Positions 52,707 through 64,000 of a stretch of DNA of 64,000 nucleotides are shown piece after piece (position 1 is the stretch's first letter; each line of letters begins with the position of its first letter). The stretch comes from Strigops habroptila. Taxonomy: Eukaryota > Chordata > Aves > Psittaciformes > Psittacidae. Made by a program: the position numbers and the translations under genes. The notes under the pieces are model-generated. The model ran no database searches, was not told the origin of the DNA, and saw only the letters and a list, made by a program, of their open reading frames with translations. The DNA lies in contig NC_044302.2 of NCBI RefSeq assembly GCF_004027225.2, positions 39,096,949-39,160,948 of the forward strand. The letters are read 5' to 3'.

Positions 52707-55700
52707 GAAAAAGAGGCTGAAGCTATGTAAAGTGGAGTTAAATGTAAACCAGACTTAAAATAACAAGGAATACATTATCAGAGGACAAACTAAACTGATG
52801 CATTGAGATCTTCATCCCCTAAAATCTCCAAATCAAGTCCACCTGCCTTTGGGAAAGACAAGCCTTAGGCTAGCTGCAGAATTAGCTGGATGAAATACTA
52901 TGGTCCATGTTACACAGTAGGTCAAAGTAATAATCTGTTGATCCCTTCTGGCTCTAAAATGTATGTGTCAAGTAATTCTTTCTAAGTGGTTTCCACAGGG
53001 ATTTAAGCCTTGGTGACTTAAATCCCTACCATTTCTATTTGCAGTTACATGTTCAAGACTATTTTTACCTACCAGCCTCTCACTTCCAATTTCTTCACAT
53101 TATTCCCCCCAACAATGGGTCTCCAAGTAGTACAGCTAAAAGTGATTCCCTATCCTTTGCCTTTTTCCATCCGTTAACTGCATTGGAGATTAAATAAGCC
53201 AGGAACAATGCCAGTAGAAAGGACTGATTTCCAGTTCTTCCTTAAAAATCCCTCTTCAGCAAGATCCAGAATTTAATTACAGCCAAAAAAGACAAGAACT
53301 GCACTTAGACTAGTTTTTATCCCGTACTTCTAAGCCAAGATGTCACTAAAACAACAGCTGCATATTATAAATGTGACATGGGATCTAAAATCTCTCTGCA
53401 CCAAACCAAGCAGCGAAGAAAGTCAGAGGTTCTCCAGTCTTCAGATGTGTCTGAAAACACTTGAAGGCCTCCAATGTGCAGCCTGTCAAGGCGTCGGAGT
53501 AAACATATGCCAAACATGTAAAACATCCGCTGAGGCCTTTCCTGAGAACATGGATTTATTTTCCGAAAGAAACCAAGCAGTGTCTTGATCTGAAGAGTAG
53601 AGAGCGAGTACTTTGCAAGATCAGCAGTCCCTATGTGTTAATAATAAGTGTAAGCATCTGTCACTGTCACACTGACCACTAGTAACCTTTCTTCTGTCTG
53701 CCTTCTCTTTCCATTTTGTAATCTTTCCTTGTCTCTTATGTTTTTCCATACCACTTTCCATTTATACTCTATATCCTCCTAACACTCGACTTTTCTAATG
53801 CTGTTTTCTTCTCCTGTGGCAAACCTGTCAGTGCCAACCATCCGTTCTCTTTTCTCTTTTCCGCAGTTTGCTTTCCCTCTCATTTCACTTTTCAGCGTGC
53901 TCTACCTTTTGTCTTCATTGCGCAGCTATACCATTTGAGCATTTTCTCTCTCCTTTCTTAGCCACTTTTCTATTTCAGTCATATGTTCATGACTCAAACA
54001 TCTACACTTACCACCCATCTTTGTCAGGGACACTCTCCTAGGTGCCTGTTTTCTTCAGGCACATATCCATTTACTATTCAATTGATATGAATAATGTGTT
54101 ACTGGAAGCACCACGTTGAACTCCTAATTCACCTATGTGAAAAACACTTCCAGTTCTTCTTCAATATTTCTCCTACTTCCTCTCAGTCATTTTCTAGGCT
54201 CTTTAGATACCACCATGGCCCACAACTTTCCCACGATTTTCCATCCTTCTCATAATTTTGTACTCACTTTTTCCTACTAGAGAAAAGCAGCAGAGCTAAA
54301 GACATAGCATGGAAGTCATTTACAATTGGCACTACCTGCTTAAGTCATCCTTCCTGCCTGCTAGGAAGCAGGAACAGCAGCTGTACCCCTCTTTTTCTTA
54401 CAGGCTGGTCAGGAGACATGGGGAACATGATAGATCTGGCTGAGCACAAGGAGGATTGCTGCAAAGAGATGAGTTGAGGGCTGTACAATGAGGTTTCTGA
54501 GAAGGCAGGGACCAAGATAGTACAGGAGAAACCAGACGGTCTTCAGAGAAATAAAACTGGCCACGAAATGCTTCTGAAAATCAGAGATCTGGATGAAATG
54601 AAGGGGCATGTCCTTTCCTGTAGGAAGGTAAGCCTTACAGTACAAAGAGGCCCATTAATCTTCTTGCTATAAGTGGATTTAAAGCCGTGATAATGGAAGA
54701 CAACAAAGTTAATCTTTTACTCATTTTCTCCTCTGAAGTTGATCCTCACATATTGACCCCTCTGAGTACCTTCCTAAGTATTATCCCTTCCTGTATCAGC
54801 CCTTTGTCTGCATAATAAATTAAGCAGCTCACTTCACATTCCCTAAGCTCAGAGGATTTCCTCGCCCCTTCCAAGTCCTGTATGATGCAAACATGCCAGA
54901 CAAACATTTAGCCCTCAAATGTACTTATGTGGCCTCTTGTTTTCCCCTTGTTTGGCTCTGAAAGGTTATGAAAATAAGAGGCCAAACAAATTCATGCCAG
55001 CAGTAATTCCAGCCCCACCCTGCAGAATGGGCAGATATCACATGGCTCAAGGAACAGCCAAATTTCATTATTACATTTAAATAAATGTTGGCAGTTGAAA
55101 AGACTTCTCTGTTTCCCCCAGTTTTTCTCTCTCCTCATGTTCCTTCACTGCAGGGGGCTATCAGCATCTTTGCTAACTTGGCTGCAGCATGACATGAGGA
55201 GACTTTGTAGGAACAAAAAGTTCCTTTAAAAATTTGAAAATACTCATGTAATAAGCAGCGTTAGTAAAAGGATTTCAGCACGCACCACAATGCCTAATGA
55301 TTTTGAGGGTTAAGAAAAGGCACGGATGAGGTGGGAAGAAACAACTGTTTTTCCAAATGTTTTAAGTTCAGTGTTTGCCAAGAGCTGCAGGAGGGAGATA
55401 TAAACAGTAATATTAATAAGAAAAAATAAAGGATTTAGGGCAGTATTTCACTCATTTTGCAGGTGGTTTGGGTATTCTGTTTGTTTGCTCTGTTTTTTTT
55501 CTGGACGTGACTGCAGGTACCTCTAGTATTATCCGATTAGGAATTTATAGTTGCCTTTTGTTGAATTGTTTACAAGTTGTATGGACAGCACATTTTGTGT
55601 CTTTTTATCTCCTTGTAGTTTTTATCATCCTTAATCCTATGACAAACTTCTATGCTCTGATTCTGACTGTATATGAACATTATTTTGGGGAACTTGAATG

Positions 55701-56521
55701 AATCACTAGAATACTGGAATTTTTCTTACCTCTTTAGGAAAGGAAAAGGGAGATACTACCTATAAATGCAACCTATTTTTTAAGTTACATAAACTCACAA
55801 AAAAAGGCAAGACTATGCTCAATCCTATTGTTTTCTGAGAACTGTGAATATGAGTAGTTTGCTCAGCCATTTCACTTTAGCTTCACCATCCACTGTGATC
55901 CGAATGTTGTCAATACAGATTAAACAGGATATGTGATGTTATTTTTAAGGAACATTGCATGGTCACATAATTTAGAATAGTATACATTGTTTGGAAATCC
56001 AGCTGAAAATTTTGCAAATCATATCTGTGTGGTTTGTTTTATAATTTTTTTAATGGCAAATTCTGCAATTTTTATTTTTGTTTTGTGAGTTACTATACAA
56101 ATTTGCAGTGTAGCTCAGACCTCACTGTAACTCATTACTACTACTTCTTCTTGAGATTGCTTGTGTTACAACAACAAAAACATTAACAACCACCTTGTAA
56201 TCGGTAGCTGCCAACTATAAAAAGACTATGACCCATTTGTGTTTTCCACTTCAGTATTTTTTTAGAGGTGAGAATGGGGCTCATGTTCTTATTGACTTGG
56301 CATCAGTTATACTATAAGCACAATACCACAATGAAAATTTTTCAGTCTATTAATAAAACATGGAAGTTCTTTGACTGCTGAAGACAGTGTGTAAGCTTGG
56401 CACTTTTGGATACACACTCAAGCAACACTACTTTTGTTTTTCTTTCACATCTGTTTTTTTCTTCCCACCTCCCATCATTCTCTCTGCTACTTCTCTGCAA
56501 GCAGATAAGTAGCAGATTCTA

Positions 56522-56558
56522 CTGCCAGTGGCAGCCAGTATTGGATTGCCAGTGGCAG
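56522..56558. repeat. Direct repeat of CTGCCAGTGGCAG
   Basis: CTGCCAGTGGCAG at 56522-56534 recurs as TTGCCAGTGGCAG at 56546-56558, a 24-bp period. Each copy is itself a 6-bp inverted repeat around a central G. Confidence 0.7.
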
Positions 56559-59500
56559 CTTCTCGCAGCTTTGCCTTCAAGATGCTTGAGGATGTTGTAA
56601 AAGGTAAAAAGAGAACAATAGCATTGTATCAAGGTTTTCTGGACAACACAGTGCTGTTTGACTCCCATACCATCTTTGCAGATGGCAAGATGGCAAAATA
56701 GCAAGTATTGAGTAACTAAGTGGCATGAGCACAACACATTTCTCCATATACTCCTCACTTGACTGTTTGTGAGTAGTAGATCTCTACTACTGATTAACTG
56801 TGTCACAGAAGATGAGACAGTACAGCTGCCTCTGCGAGAACCCATCCAAGGTCCCTGAGCTATTATCTTTGGGCAAAATGAAGGAGTAGTGCAGCAGTTT
56901 TTGCATAGAGCACAGCATAGGTGTGGACTGGGATTATCTCAGTGGAAAGCCAGATCCATTGTCTCTGCACCATGCACACCTAACCAGTGCTGTGAAACTC
57001 TCTGAAGGTGCATCCAAGGGGCTCTTCTTTTCCAGCATGAGGCCAGCAGATTTCATGTGCTTGCATTCATGCCATATCAAGTATGATCTGTCTCCTACTA
57101 TGCTGCAGAGCACTCTAGATTCCTAGAAAGCTTGTTAGCTCTGTTGCAATGCAGTGCACTCAGAGAGTCAGTTCAGGTCGGGTGCTGCGTCTGAATGATT
57201 AAGCCCTCCTCCAGTTTGGAGTGTCAGGAGGGTGCAATGCAGAGATACTCCTAGGTCTGGCCAGTCTTCTGAGAATTGGTTCCATGACTGCTCCCAGTCC
57301 TTGCATCATCCATGTTTTTCTACTATTGGGAAAATGCTTGTTTCTTTCCGACAGATAATGGAGAATTTGCCGTAATTATTTTTGGCTGGTGTACTGCTGC
57401 TAAGAGCTATTTCAAAGTGGTGTAATACAGAGTAGGCTCCTGCCAGCGTATGGTTCCTTTGTTCTGGAGAAAATGGTGTGACTGAAGGTAAAGTAAGAGA
57501 TCAGAAACCCCAGTACAAATCCTTTCAGCCTGATGTAGGGCAAATGCTTGAACCAATGTTACCTACTTGTCACATCAGTGTCCTGGGGTAGGCAAGTCAG
57601 AAGGAAGGAATTCTGTCTATTCATGCTTAACCTACTCTGCTCAAAATGCATCAACAGCTACTGAGACAGAAGGACTTTCCAACCTGGTCGTGAACATGAT
57701 CAGCTTCTGCAGCAATGCAGCGTCAGGCCTAGGAGTTGAGAGCAGATCTGTCTCAACACTTCCTAGCCCACTGGGCAGGGAGCTCTTCTTTGCTTATAAG
57801 CGTTCAAACCGTAACCCCTGTGACCTGAAGGAGGCATCAGATCTGCAACCTCTGACTGGTCTGGACCCTTCACTTATGATTAAAAGCACTGCCATCAGCA
57901 CTCACTGTCTCAAAAGTATTAAAATCACTGCATGATTTCTTTTGTGGAAGGGAGTTTATATGCCTGTGGAAAGAAAGACAAAAGAAACCCAAACTGAAAG
58001 GCACTAAGTGCAGTTCGATCTGAACAACACATGTATTTTTACTTCTTTTGTTCAACACAGGGTAAAAATATCTATTATTCACAATATAATTAATGTTCAG
58101 ATGCCATGGTAGCTGTCATCTTTTTTCTCACACTAATGTCCCTACCACTGTATTCTTAAGCCTACATATATTAACTTCTGCAATCATTGCTTACAAGCCT
58201 CTCTTTATGTCATATGACACAACAAATAGAATTTACTTACGTCCATTTTGTGAAGAAATGCAAAACCCCATCCTTTTCAAAGTCTAGCCACTGGACTCTA
58301 GCAAGGTGCTCTGGAGTAGTTCTGTTTTGAAAGAATGCTAAAAAAATGTGAAACCTTCTACACTGGCATAACATAAGAAGACCCTACAGAAATCAAAATG
58401 CCAGACTAGTTAGCTGGAATTTGCCTGCGTTGCTGACTGGGAAGGGAGAAGGGAGAGGAATAGCACACATTCCTACTCCAGAAGGAAAAACCTGGTTGTA
58501 ACTCAGACAGGGGAGAATTTTTTCCAAGAACAGTTCATCCTAGTGAAACTAAGACACACAGGCCGTGTTGCCAAGGTCATTAACAGTTTTGTTTATCTGA
58601 TCCTTAAAGGAAAATTACCAAGTTAAAAGTTGTGGGCTATATCCTCAATGGGGCAAACTTCTGCAGCTCCAGTGTAGCCACTGGAGGCACTTGACACCAC
58701 AGATATCATGCTGTTTCTTAGGAGTGCTTTTCTCGTCTTATTAGAGTTTTGCTTTACATCCAGTTTTCATAATCTAGCCACAGCTGATTTCTGAAAGTCA
58801 AGCTGTTTCACAGTCTGGCTTTCCTATATGTAATCCTATAGCTGCATGGTTACAAAAAGAATATTAAACACACACAAGAAAACGTGCTTGAAGAGATAAC
58901 AATATAATGAACTTATTAGTGTCTAAAGCAATTGTGGGCCATAATTTCATGCCACTCACTATCTCCTACCTCCTCCCATTCCCAGTTAGCTCTTGTTAAA
59001 TGACTGCCTTTTTCCTCCTTTCATGTACCCACCCCGAGATATAGCAACTCTCTAAAGCCTAAAGATAAAACGTTGCATTTATTAAACATTGAGCTGTAAC
59101 CTCCTACGGAACAAGCTACACAAAGCCATTTTCATTGTTTTTTACAAAGAGCACCTCCTTGCTGCAGGCAAGCATCTGAAGAAAACTTCTTAATCCAGTT
59201 ACTGCCATTTTTGCTATCTCAGTGTGATGACTTCCCTCCATAATTTAAAATTCATGTGATTTAACTCTAGTAAAGTATCAGTGTTGAGCTCTCCTTATTT
59301 GCCTTCTGAGAGAAAAGCATTCCTTGCTGGCCAGTAAGGGGAGGTACAAATGTAGTCCCAGATTCACAGGGTGTAGATTTGACTAACCAGAAAGTGTTTC
59401 ATACTCCCTGTTACTTCAGCGTTTTTCAGGCCTACAGTGATCCGACAGGACAGATTCAGCAGAGTCCTAGGATCAGAAGTTATTTGATTTTTCAATAAAA

Positions 59501-61994
59501 GCGGAGATCCTCATGCACTCAGGTAGCTGGCATTTTAACAGCCCTATCTCTGACGAGAATTCTCTGCTTGCACCTTTTATCTCTAATCACACACCTGAAG
59601 GGTAAGCTTGACAGGGCAAGTTTTCTCTCTGCTGTGACCAGAGGATACAGGGACCTATTCCTCAATTGAAACTTGCTGATGGTAGTGATAGGCTGCCATT
59701 AGTAAAATATTAAATAGCTATCAAGAAGGAGTAACCTTCTGTGCAATTATCTGCCTGACTAAAACTACGAAATCCGGAGTCACTTTGATGTATCATAGGT
59801 CCTGTGGAAGTGTAATCCCTGTATCATGGGAGAACCTGACATACACAGTGTAACCACAGAGAGTTTTATTTACAAACATATTACATATTATTAACTGATC
59901 AAAATCCACAATGTAACATTGATTATACTCAGTATTTTTGAGTCATTTATCCCAGCATGACAGCTCCTGGCAATACTCCACAGGAAAACTTTTGTGTAGG
60001 TTACCACTTCCACATCTTCTCATCAAGAATATAGCCCAGGCTTCAACCACATGAAGCCAGTCAGTCAGAGGCCACTGGCATTTTATGCCTGACCTCGTTA
60101 TTGCTTAATAAAACATCTTCCTGTTTTGGAAAACACTTGGCTATTCAAAGTACAAGCAGAGACCCTAGTAGTCCCTTCAAGTAGCCTCACTGCGAAATAC
60201 AGCTCAAGGGAAAAGTATACTGAAGGTTTAATAACAAACATATTTAGAAAACAGTAATCACATGGGAAACCACATATTTCATCATGTAACTCTATGCAAG
60301 GATTTTTGTTACAGAACAATTACTAAATCAAAGTGTTGATTATTGAGAGACTTCTTTTATGACTAAATGTTCTCCTTAATAAGATTACTTATAAGACCTA
60401 CACAAAATATAAACATTATCAGACAGCTCTGTCTACAAACAGCCTCTGAATATCCCTAAAAAAATTCAATAAATTCTTCTCCAAATTTATTACAAGGCCC
60501 TGTCCATTGAGAAGTTAATTTTTGTTTTTCCCCTGAGAGACTGCTTACGGCAAATTTGACTGTATTTCCTTTCCTTCTGGTATTGACTTGTAATAAAAGA
60601 AAAACATTTTTCCCTCTTTACTGCATTTTCCAAAATTACATCAGTGCCCATCCACTTCAAACAATTTCTACCAAAGATTTTGTCCAGCTGTGTAAACAAA
60701 AAGGTTTTGCATATATTTCATTGAGCATTTTGTACCTTTTTTTCTATAGGGAAATATTAAGGCAACACCTCCTTCCACTACTCAGATGAATAATTATTTA
60801 CATGTTTAAACTGAGGTATAGGTGCTGTCACTGTTAGCAGAAGTTAAGAAAAACATTCCAGTGTAATGAACTTGCAACCTTACATGGAAATAGGGCATTA
60901 GTATGCAACACATACATGTCCCCGAAACAATAAATACTGATTAAACAAAAGGAAACTGCTCCTGCTGATACACCTGTCATAAAGAGAAATATGAGCAGCA
61001 CAGTGTATCTTAGCTTGTTCTCTTTTTCAGCAGGTTAAACACAGATCATTCCCAAAGTCGATAAACAGATTTCCTGAGTGCACAGCTATTCCCAAACAAG
61101 TAGCAACTCAGGCAGCAAATGCGGTGCCCCTAAAAGAAAGCTGTTTTCATCCCCAGCTGCTGAGGGCGTGCACTTTGAATACGCTTAGAATGAAGCTTTA
61201 AGCATAGACTTTGGGGTTTTGTTTTCTTAATTAAAACCATAAAATCCAAGGAAACAAACGCAATATGAGCCATTCTTTTTCTTTGGTGCTCTAAGCAGAT
61301 TTTGTTTAAAGCTGTATTGGACTCCATTTGATGTTAAGGAAAGGAACCCCTCTTCCTGAGGACAAGATGAGGCAGGGTGGGTATGGGAAGTGTGCCGCTG
61401 TTTATGGATTGGTCTCAGCAGCTCAGGTTCCTTTTTTTTTTCTTTTAAGGACATAAAGACAGCTGAAAATAAGTTGACAATACAGAGGAAAGACCTCATT
61501 TGACTTGTTGCATAGCCCTGAAATCCTCTTCAAACCAAATCAAGCTTTCACTTACATTGTCATGACCTCACGGGAGTAAAATTTTCTTGTGATGTGCTGC
61601 TATTCACTAGAGAAAATTAAATAGAAAGGGATCCTTCCTGCACCAATTTTTAAACACACTTGTGGGTGCTCATTGCTGCCAGAGTTATCCTGACTGCAGT
61701 GTCTCACCACAGAAACTCCATCGTGTCCAGTTTTTTGAATGCTGCAAAGTAAATCAGTAATTACTCGTTACATGAGGTACCAATTAAGCTTGCATGTTTC
61801 TTTATGTCAGTGTTTCACTTTTACCCAATGACATGTGTTAGACCATCAGAAAGACTGGTGACTGTGTAGCTGATTCACAAGCATGAGTGGCACAGGAGTT
61901 CTGAGTCTTACTCCCAGGTGTTCTTTGTGAGTGATCTTTACCTTCAAGGGTCATTCCTTGTCTAATGACAGCTGAGACCTCTGCATGCCACTGT

Positions 61995-62742
61995 AACACA
62001 GCCTTGAACAACAGCCAAATTCCCACCCAGCTGCTCACCACCCCTCTCACCAGCATGACTGGGATTGAAAATAGGTTGAGAAGGTTCATGGGTTGAGATG
62101 ACGGCCAGGAGATTGCTTACAAGTTGCCACCATGGCCAAACAAGACTTGGCGGGGAGAAAATTAACTTAGTTTATTGCCAGTTAAAATAGATTCAGATTG
62201 TAGGAAAAAAAGACACTCAATAAAACCGCCTTTCCACCCTCCTTTCCCAGGCCCACGTTCAGTTCTTCACTCCTGACTCTTCTATCCCACCCTGAGTGGC
62301 ACGGGGGGGTTACAGTCAGTACACAGTAGTTGCCTCTATGCTGCTCCTTCCTCCTCACACTGTTCCCCTACTCCAGCATGGTTACTCACCATTGGCTCCA
62401 GTTCTTCAGGATAAACCTGCTCCACCTGCTCTCCATAGGCTGCAGGGAATATCTAATATGCCATGGATCACCTCCTCCTCCTTCTCTGACCTTTGTGTTT
62501 CCCTGTGTCATTTCTCACTCTTTTTGTTCTCTCCTTCTCTATCTTTGGCATTTTCTGCCTTTTCTTAAATATGCTTCCCAGAGGCACCACCAGGATGGCT
62601 GAGGGTCTCAGCTGTGTCCTGTGGTGGGTCCACTGGAGTGGGATGGAACAGCTGTGGCCATGGGCAGCTTCTGGTCTCTTGTCACAGAGGCCACCCCCGC
62701 AGCTCAGCTCTTGCAAAAACCCTACCATGGACACCCAGTACA
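61995..62742 (-). mobile_element. Solo LTR of an avian endogenous retrovirus (ERVL-like)
   Basis: Read on the minus strand, it begins TGTACTGGGTGTCCATGG at 62742. It has a TATA-like CATATTTAAG at 62572-62563 and an AATAAA poly(A) signal at 62176-62171, and runs to about 61995. The middle (plus strand CTGCTCCTTCCTCCTCACAC, CTACTCCAGCATGG, GATAAACCTGCTCCACC) resembles repeated LTR sequence I recall from many bird genomes. No gag, pol or env reading frame lies beside it, so it is a solo LTR. It is diverged, the 3' boundary is approximate and no clear target-site duplication was found. Confidence 0.62.
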
Positions 62743-64000
62743 AATTTACATTATCATCTAAACAAAGACAGCAGCCAGATGTGTATGAATATGCATGTGT
62801 GTGTGCTTGTGCATATGAAGAAGAGAGGAATGAAGAAAGAAAAAGTGGGAGAGTGTGAGAGCATGAGAAGAAGGAGGAAGGGTAACTTGGGAACTTGTAC
62901 AGTCCTGACATTAGGAGGCAATGCGCACAGCCACAGATGCACTTATTTATGGCAAAATAAAACATATGCATTGGTGCAGACTGAACGAGGCTGACACAGT
63001 GGTCACCTGCCTAGTCAATCTGTACCATAAAAGATCCCTCCATTTCTCAGCTAGAGTGCTTAAAGCTGGAAGGAACATAGAGGTAAAATAAAAAGGATTA
63101 AGGGTGTTGTACTGCATTTCAGGTGTGGAAAGCAATTTATAGCATCAGAGCTTGGCTGAAAAATACAATCTGTTGTGGATAGTTGTGGCTAAAGCATGTC
63201 AGATTCAAACTGTTAGAACACATCACAGAAAAATCAGCATCTGTTTGAGATTACACTTATAACAATTATTTTCAGAAAAGGAATTCTGAAGGCAACTACA
63301 GAAACTACAGAATTTAAAACAAGTTCTAAATTCTTAGGACTAGTAATCCTTCTTTAAGGCTTAATGGCCTGAGCTTTATACGAACTACAAGCAATAAAAT
63401 ACAGTGTATCATGTAGGCAAGGAAGCAGAAAAATCTATTTTTGGGAAACTTCTGAAAGTTAAAAATTATTTATGCAACACAAACACGTTGTGGCTGCAGT
63501 GGGCCCTGAAGTATGGTGAAGTAAACAGGGAAATGCTTTCACATTTTTTCTGAAGCACATTAACATTTTCACTAGAAGTGGTTTCCAGTCTTCATCTATT
63601 TGGTTCTAGGAGATATTTATTTTTCCTAATCTCCTACTTTCTTGCCTTTTCAGCAGTTCGTTATTTCTCAAAACAGGACTAGAGTCAAAATTACTGATAA
63701 GAGGAAATGAGAAAAAGATATTTTTGAAACAGAAAAAGAGGATATTTTTAGCCAATATATTTCAAGAGTGGTGCTGCCCTAGAGAAACTTGTCTGACAGT
63801 TTCCTGCTGACCCATGATTTGTACTGGGTCACTCAATGTATATATGAAATAAAACTTCTCCTGTTTCTAGTACTTATTGGCACACAAAGAGAGATGCAGT
63901 GGATCAAGTACAAACTATTTTAATTCAGTTTTAGAGAGTGCCTAAAGGTCAGGACAAGGGCAAATTGACTAAGCATTGAGAGGATATCACTATAAATTCT
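62743..64000. other. No gene seen; TG- and GA-rich start
   Basis: A TG-rich stretch (62779-62815) and a purine-rich stretch (62816-62880) follow the LTR. The rest is AT-rich with nothing recognised. Confidence 0.5.

Larger units (their letters stand above)
48085..61990. other. No gene seen; upstream of ZNF474
   Basis: AT-rich DNA without recognisable exons, including none of LOX, whose large first exon would be obvious. It holds the palindromes at 48874 and 56522, a TATG-rich stretch at 49856-49895 and the A18 run. Confidence 0.5.

Noticed and set aside
57567..57935. 122-codon plus-strand open frame
   Set aside because: A few frames of this length are expected by chance at this base composition, and no domain or splice context is seen.
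48085..64000. LOX exons, expected by synteny upstream of ZNF474
   Set aside because: No frame resembles the lysyl oxidase propeptide or catalytic domain; the gene is probably outside the window.

Overview
This is nuclear DNA from a bird, about 40% GC, gene-poor and intron-like for most of its length. The bird assignment rests on several CR1 LINE fragments with the CR1 3' tail (tandem ATTCTATG-type octamers in 23581-24185) and on an LTR that looks like an avian endogenous-retrovirus LTR. There are no bacterial or phage features.

One protein gene can be read with confidence: ZNF474, a C2HC zinc-finger gene, on the minus strand. It has three coding exons at 37288-36587, 29402-29225 and 25605-25499. 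The splice sites agree and the phases match (phase 0, then phase 1). The protein is two tandem copies of a two-finger module, four C-x2-C-x11-H-x3-C fingers in all. In this sequence the fourth finger is broken. A net loss of 4 nt right after its second cysteine throws the frame, so the protein ends at 328 residues. The old C-terminus is still readable in another frame, down to an old stop at 25458. A poly(A) signal follows at 25345-25340. About 10 kb upstream of the coding start lies a CpG-rich promoter-like block (47200-47560). It carries an RFX X-box, an inverted CCAAT box, an octamer and a GC box, all suitably placed for a ciliary or testis-type gene read leftward. A (GGGGCA)n minisatellite and a CR1 copy sit just behind it.

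Layout: 1-25 kb is downstream of ZNF474 and holds repeats (T47 tract, GC-rich block at 12.1-12.95 kb, CR1 with an open RT-end frame at 23.6-24.2 kb) and a few unidentified coding-like stretches. 25.3-47.4 kb is the ZNF474 gene with introns carrying an ACTC microsatellite and CR1 remnants. 47.5-64 kb is upstream DNA with a minisatellite, CR1, palindromes and one solo LTR. By vertebrate synteny (recalled, not shown here) LOX would lie beyond the right edge and SNCAIP beyond the left. No exon of either was recognised.
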